From Pseudomonas sp. GV085 (GTDB lineage: Bacteria > Pseudomonadota > Gammaproteobacteria > Pseudomonadales > Pseudomonadaceae): a stretch of DNA of 64,000 nt. The notes beneath the pieces are model-generated. The model worked only from the letters and a program-made list of their open reading frames with translations, was not told the origin of the DNA and made no database searches. A program made the translations under genes and the position numbers. The DNA is taken from contig NZ_QAOV01000015.1 in the NCBI RefSeq assembly GCF_003050925.1, positions 62,001 to 126,000 of the forward strand, given 5' to 3'. How positions within the stretch are numbered: position 1 is the first letter of the stretch; every line of letters begins with the position of its first letter. This document shows, piece by piece, positions 62,980 to 64,000 of this stretch.

Positions 62980-63240
62980 TGAAGAACTTTTTTTGCGGTC
63001 GACTGCTGCCATTGCGCCTGCCCGATGATAAGTCCGGGCATGCCGATATCGCCCTGAATCTGCTCATCAAGCTGTACGGTATCGAGCGGAGATTTAAAAG
63101 AAGTTGGCGATGAACATCGCCGCGAAAGTCGACAGCAGAACAACCTGTCGCTGTTGGTGCAGTTGCAGGCGTGGCTGGTGAAGATCCAGCCACGAGTGAC
63201 GAGGCTAACGCACTGCGCAAATGGCTTGCGTCTCGTGGTT
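62980..63240 (+). pseudogene. Relic of an IS66-family transposase C terminus, frameshifted
   Basis: From 63019 the frame reads DDKSGHADIALNLLIKLYGI, ERRFKRSWR and stops. Removing one A from the AAAA at 63096-63099 restores FKEVGDEHRRESRQQNNLSL and LVQLQAWLVKIQPRVT, a clear IS66 TnpC segment. So it is a truncated fragment with a +1 frameshift. Confidence 0.78.
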
Positions 63241-63257
63241 AGCCTGCAGATGCACCA

Positions 63258-64000
63258 TCAATAAATGTCTTTTGACAGCAGGGTGAACGGTGTCTTCACC
63301 AGGATTTTCACATCCAGCCACAACGACCAGTTATTGATGTACTTGAGGTCGATCTCGACGCGCTTCTGCATCTTGTCGATGGTGTCGGTCTCGCCGCGGC
63401 AGCCGTTGATTTGAGCCAGCCCGGTGATCCCCGGTTTGATTCGGTGGCGAGCCATGTAGGCGAGAATCTTGCCGGAGTAGTAGTTGTTGTGCGCAACGGC
63501 ATGAGGGCGTGGCCCGACCAGCGCCATATGACCCTGCAAGACGTTGAACAATTGCGGCAACTCGTCGATGGAAGTGCGACGGATAAAGCGCCCGATCGGG
63601 GTGATCCGCGAGTCGTTGCGGCTGGCTTGCTTGACCTCGTGATCGTCGTGTACGCGCATCGAGCGAAACTTCCAGACCTTGATGACCTTCCCGTTCCACC
63701 CGTGGCGGTCCTGTTTGAAAAACACCGGGCCATGGGAGGTGAATTTGACGGCCAGGCCAATGATCAGCAGTAACGGGCTTAGAGCGACAATGGCCATCAG
63801 CGCCAGGCTTTTATCGAACAGGCTTTTACTCAGGGCGGCAGTGGGTTGGCTGCTCAGCGGGCACTCAATCAAGTGGATTGCCGGCATGCCATCCACATCA
63901 CTGACCGAGTGATTGAGCAGCGTCAGGCTGTTCAGGTCCGGAACCCAGACCACATCGACGTTGGCATCCAGCAAATCGACATACATTTCTTCGATTTGTG
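63258..64000 (-). CDS. Undecaprenyl-phosphate sugar phosphotransferase, WcaJ/WbaP type (partial)
   Basis: The frame is open to the window edge; the last 247 residues are present and the N-terminal part lies beyond 64000. The cytoplasmic catalytic domain is complete: after one hydrophobic segment (SLALMAIVALSPLLLIIGLA) come PVFFKQDRHGWNGKVIKVWKFRSM, RITPIGRFIRRTSIDELPQL, LVGPRPHA and KPGITGLAQINGCRG. It transfers hexose-1-phosphate (glucose in WcaJ, galactose in WbaP) to undecaprenyl phosphate and starts the repeat unit. The upstream part with VDVVWVPDLNSL is typical of the CoA-binding-like region of WcaJ. It would supply the first step for the Wzx/Wzy genes. Confidence 0.92.
   Translation of the reverse strand, partial: QIEEMYVDLLDANVDVVWVPDLNSLTLLNHSVSDVDGMPAIHLIECPLSSQPTAALSKSLFDKSLALMAIVALSPLLLIIGLAVKFTSHGPVFFKQDRHGWNGKVIKVWKFRSMRVHDDHEVKQASRNDSRITPIGRFIRRTSIDELPQLFNVLQGHMALVGPRPHAVAHNNYYSGKILAYMARHRIKPGITGLAQINGCRGETDTIDKMQKRVEIDLKYINNWSLWLDVKILVKTPFTLLSKDIY

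Larger units (their letters stand above)
62331..63257. other. Gap with transposase relics and repeats
   Basis: About 930 bases between rfaH and the sugar transferase gene. It contains an IS3-type OrfA relic, a REPIN, a segment I recognise as a common noncoding Pseudomonas repeat (62701-62870, often miscalled as small proteins), a lone REP (62927-62955), and an IS66 transposase relic. No intact gene. Confidence 0.75.

Noticed and set aside
62736..63143. 135-codon minus-strand ORF with SLGRTERRPPLSNQGLLPL-type sequence
   Set aside because: It is part of a noncoding repeat segment that is often miscalled as a protein in Pseudomonas; it overlaps the IS66 relic in the opposite sense.

Overview
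The window is chromosomal DNA of a Pseudomonas from the fluorescens group. The evidence is gene order and content: fadBA-DUF1653-topA-x-x-sulA-lexA-psrA-nagZ-mtnP is the classic Pseudomonas neighbourhood, the core genes have high GC and typical Pseudomonas protein sequences, and almost every gap carries REP/REPIN palindromes of the 'GTAGGAGCGAGC' type that are abundant in this group.

Core block 1 (1-18.5 kb): the end of fadB, then fadA (fatty-acid beta-oxidation), a DUF1653 gene, topA, two small conserved genes, sulA-lexA (SOS, with two LexA boxes), psrA (fatty-acid-sensing TetR regulator with two overlapping PsrA operators), nagZ-mtnP, and the minus-strand unit mfd-csiV-SNF2 helicase. A long-type glyceraldehyde-3-phosphate dehydrogenase gene follows.

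Accessory cassette (18.6-21.7 kb): a PAAR-like gene, a PAAR-toxin fusion with a C-terminal region resembling the type 44 polymorphic toxin domain, and three tandem paralogous membrane-anchored small proteins that look like immunity genes. It sits between gap and apbE-sthA, where other pseudomonads (P. aeruginosa, from memory) carry nqrABCDEF. It is the least described system in the window.

Core block 2 (22-39.4 kb): apbE, sthA, glpQ-PilZ, lolC-lolD-lolE, a copper-type two-component pair with a divergent cupredoxin gene and a cop-box, queF, a DUF4404 gene, a degenerate HAD protein, mlaA, rssB-rssC, and tal. The rssC-tal gap holds a 178-bp tandem repeat array and a second, decayed copy of the rssC 3' end.

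Exopolysaccharide region (about 40-64 kb): a PAP2-like membrane protein, an orphan phosphomannomutase C-terminal domain, then on the minus strand vanZ-like, yjbH, yjbG, yjbF, a Wza-like exporter and yjbE; galE; and a Wzx/Wzy-type cluster (WecG/TagA transferase, an alpha/alpha-barrel protein, a GT4 transferase, a CapK/PaaK-like adenylating enzyme, Wzy, an acetyltransferase, Wzx, WecC, WecB, Wzc, Wzb). On the other strand is rfaH, and the window closes inside a WcaJ/WbaP-type initiating sugar transferase. A perfect RfaH recruitment (ops) sequence lies on the coding strand between wzc and wecB. The central genes (about 51.5-55.6 kb) are clearly AT-richer than the rest, which suggests transfer. 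Expected logic: WcaJ loads a sugar phosphate on undecaprenyl phosphate, WecB/WecC/GalE supply UDP-ManNAc, UDP-ManNAcA and UDP-Gal, the transferases build the unit, Wzx flips it, Wzy polymerises it, Wzc/Wzb set chain length, and the Wza-like and Yjb proteins handle export. Relics of IS66 and IS3 transposases lie between rfaH and the sugar transferase.
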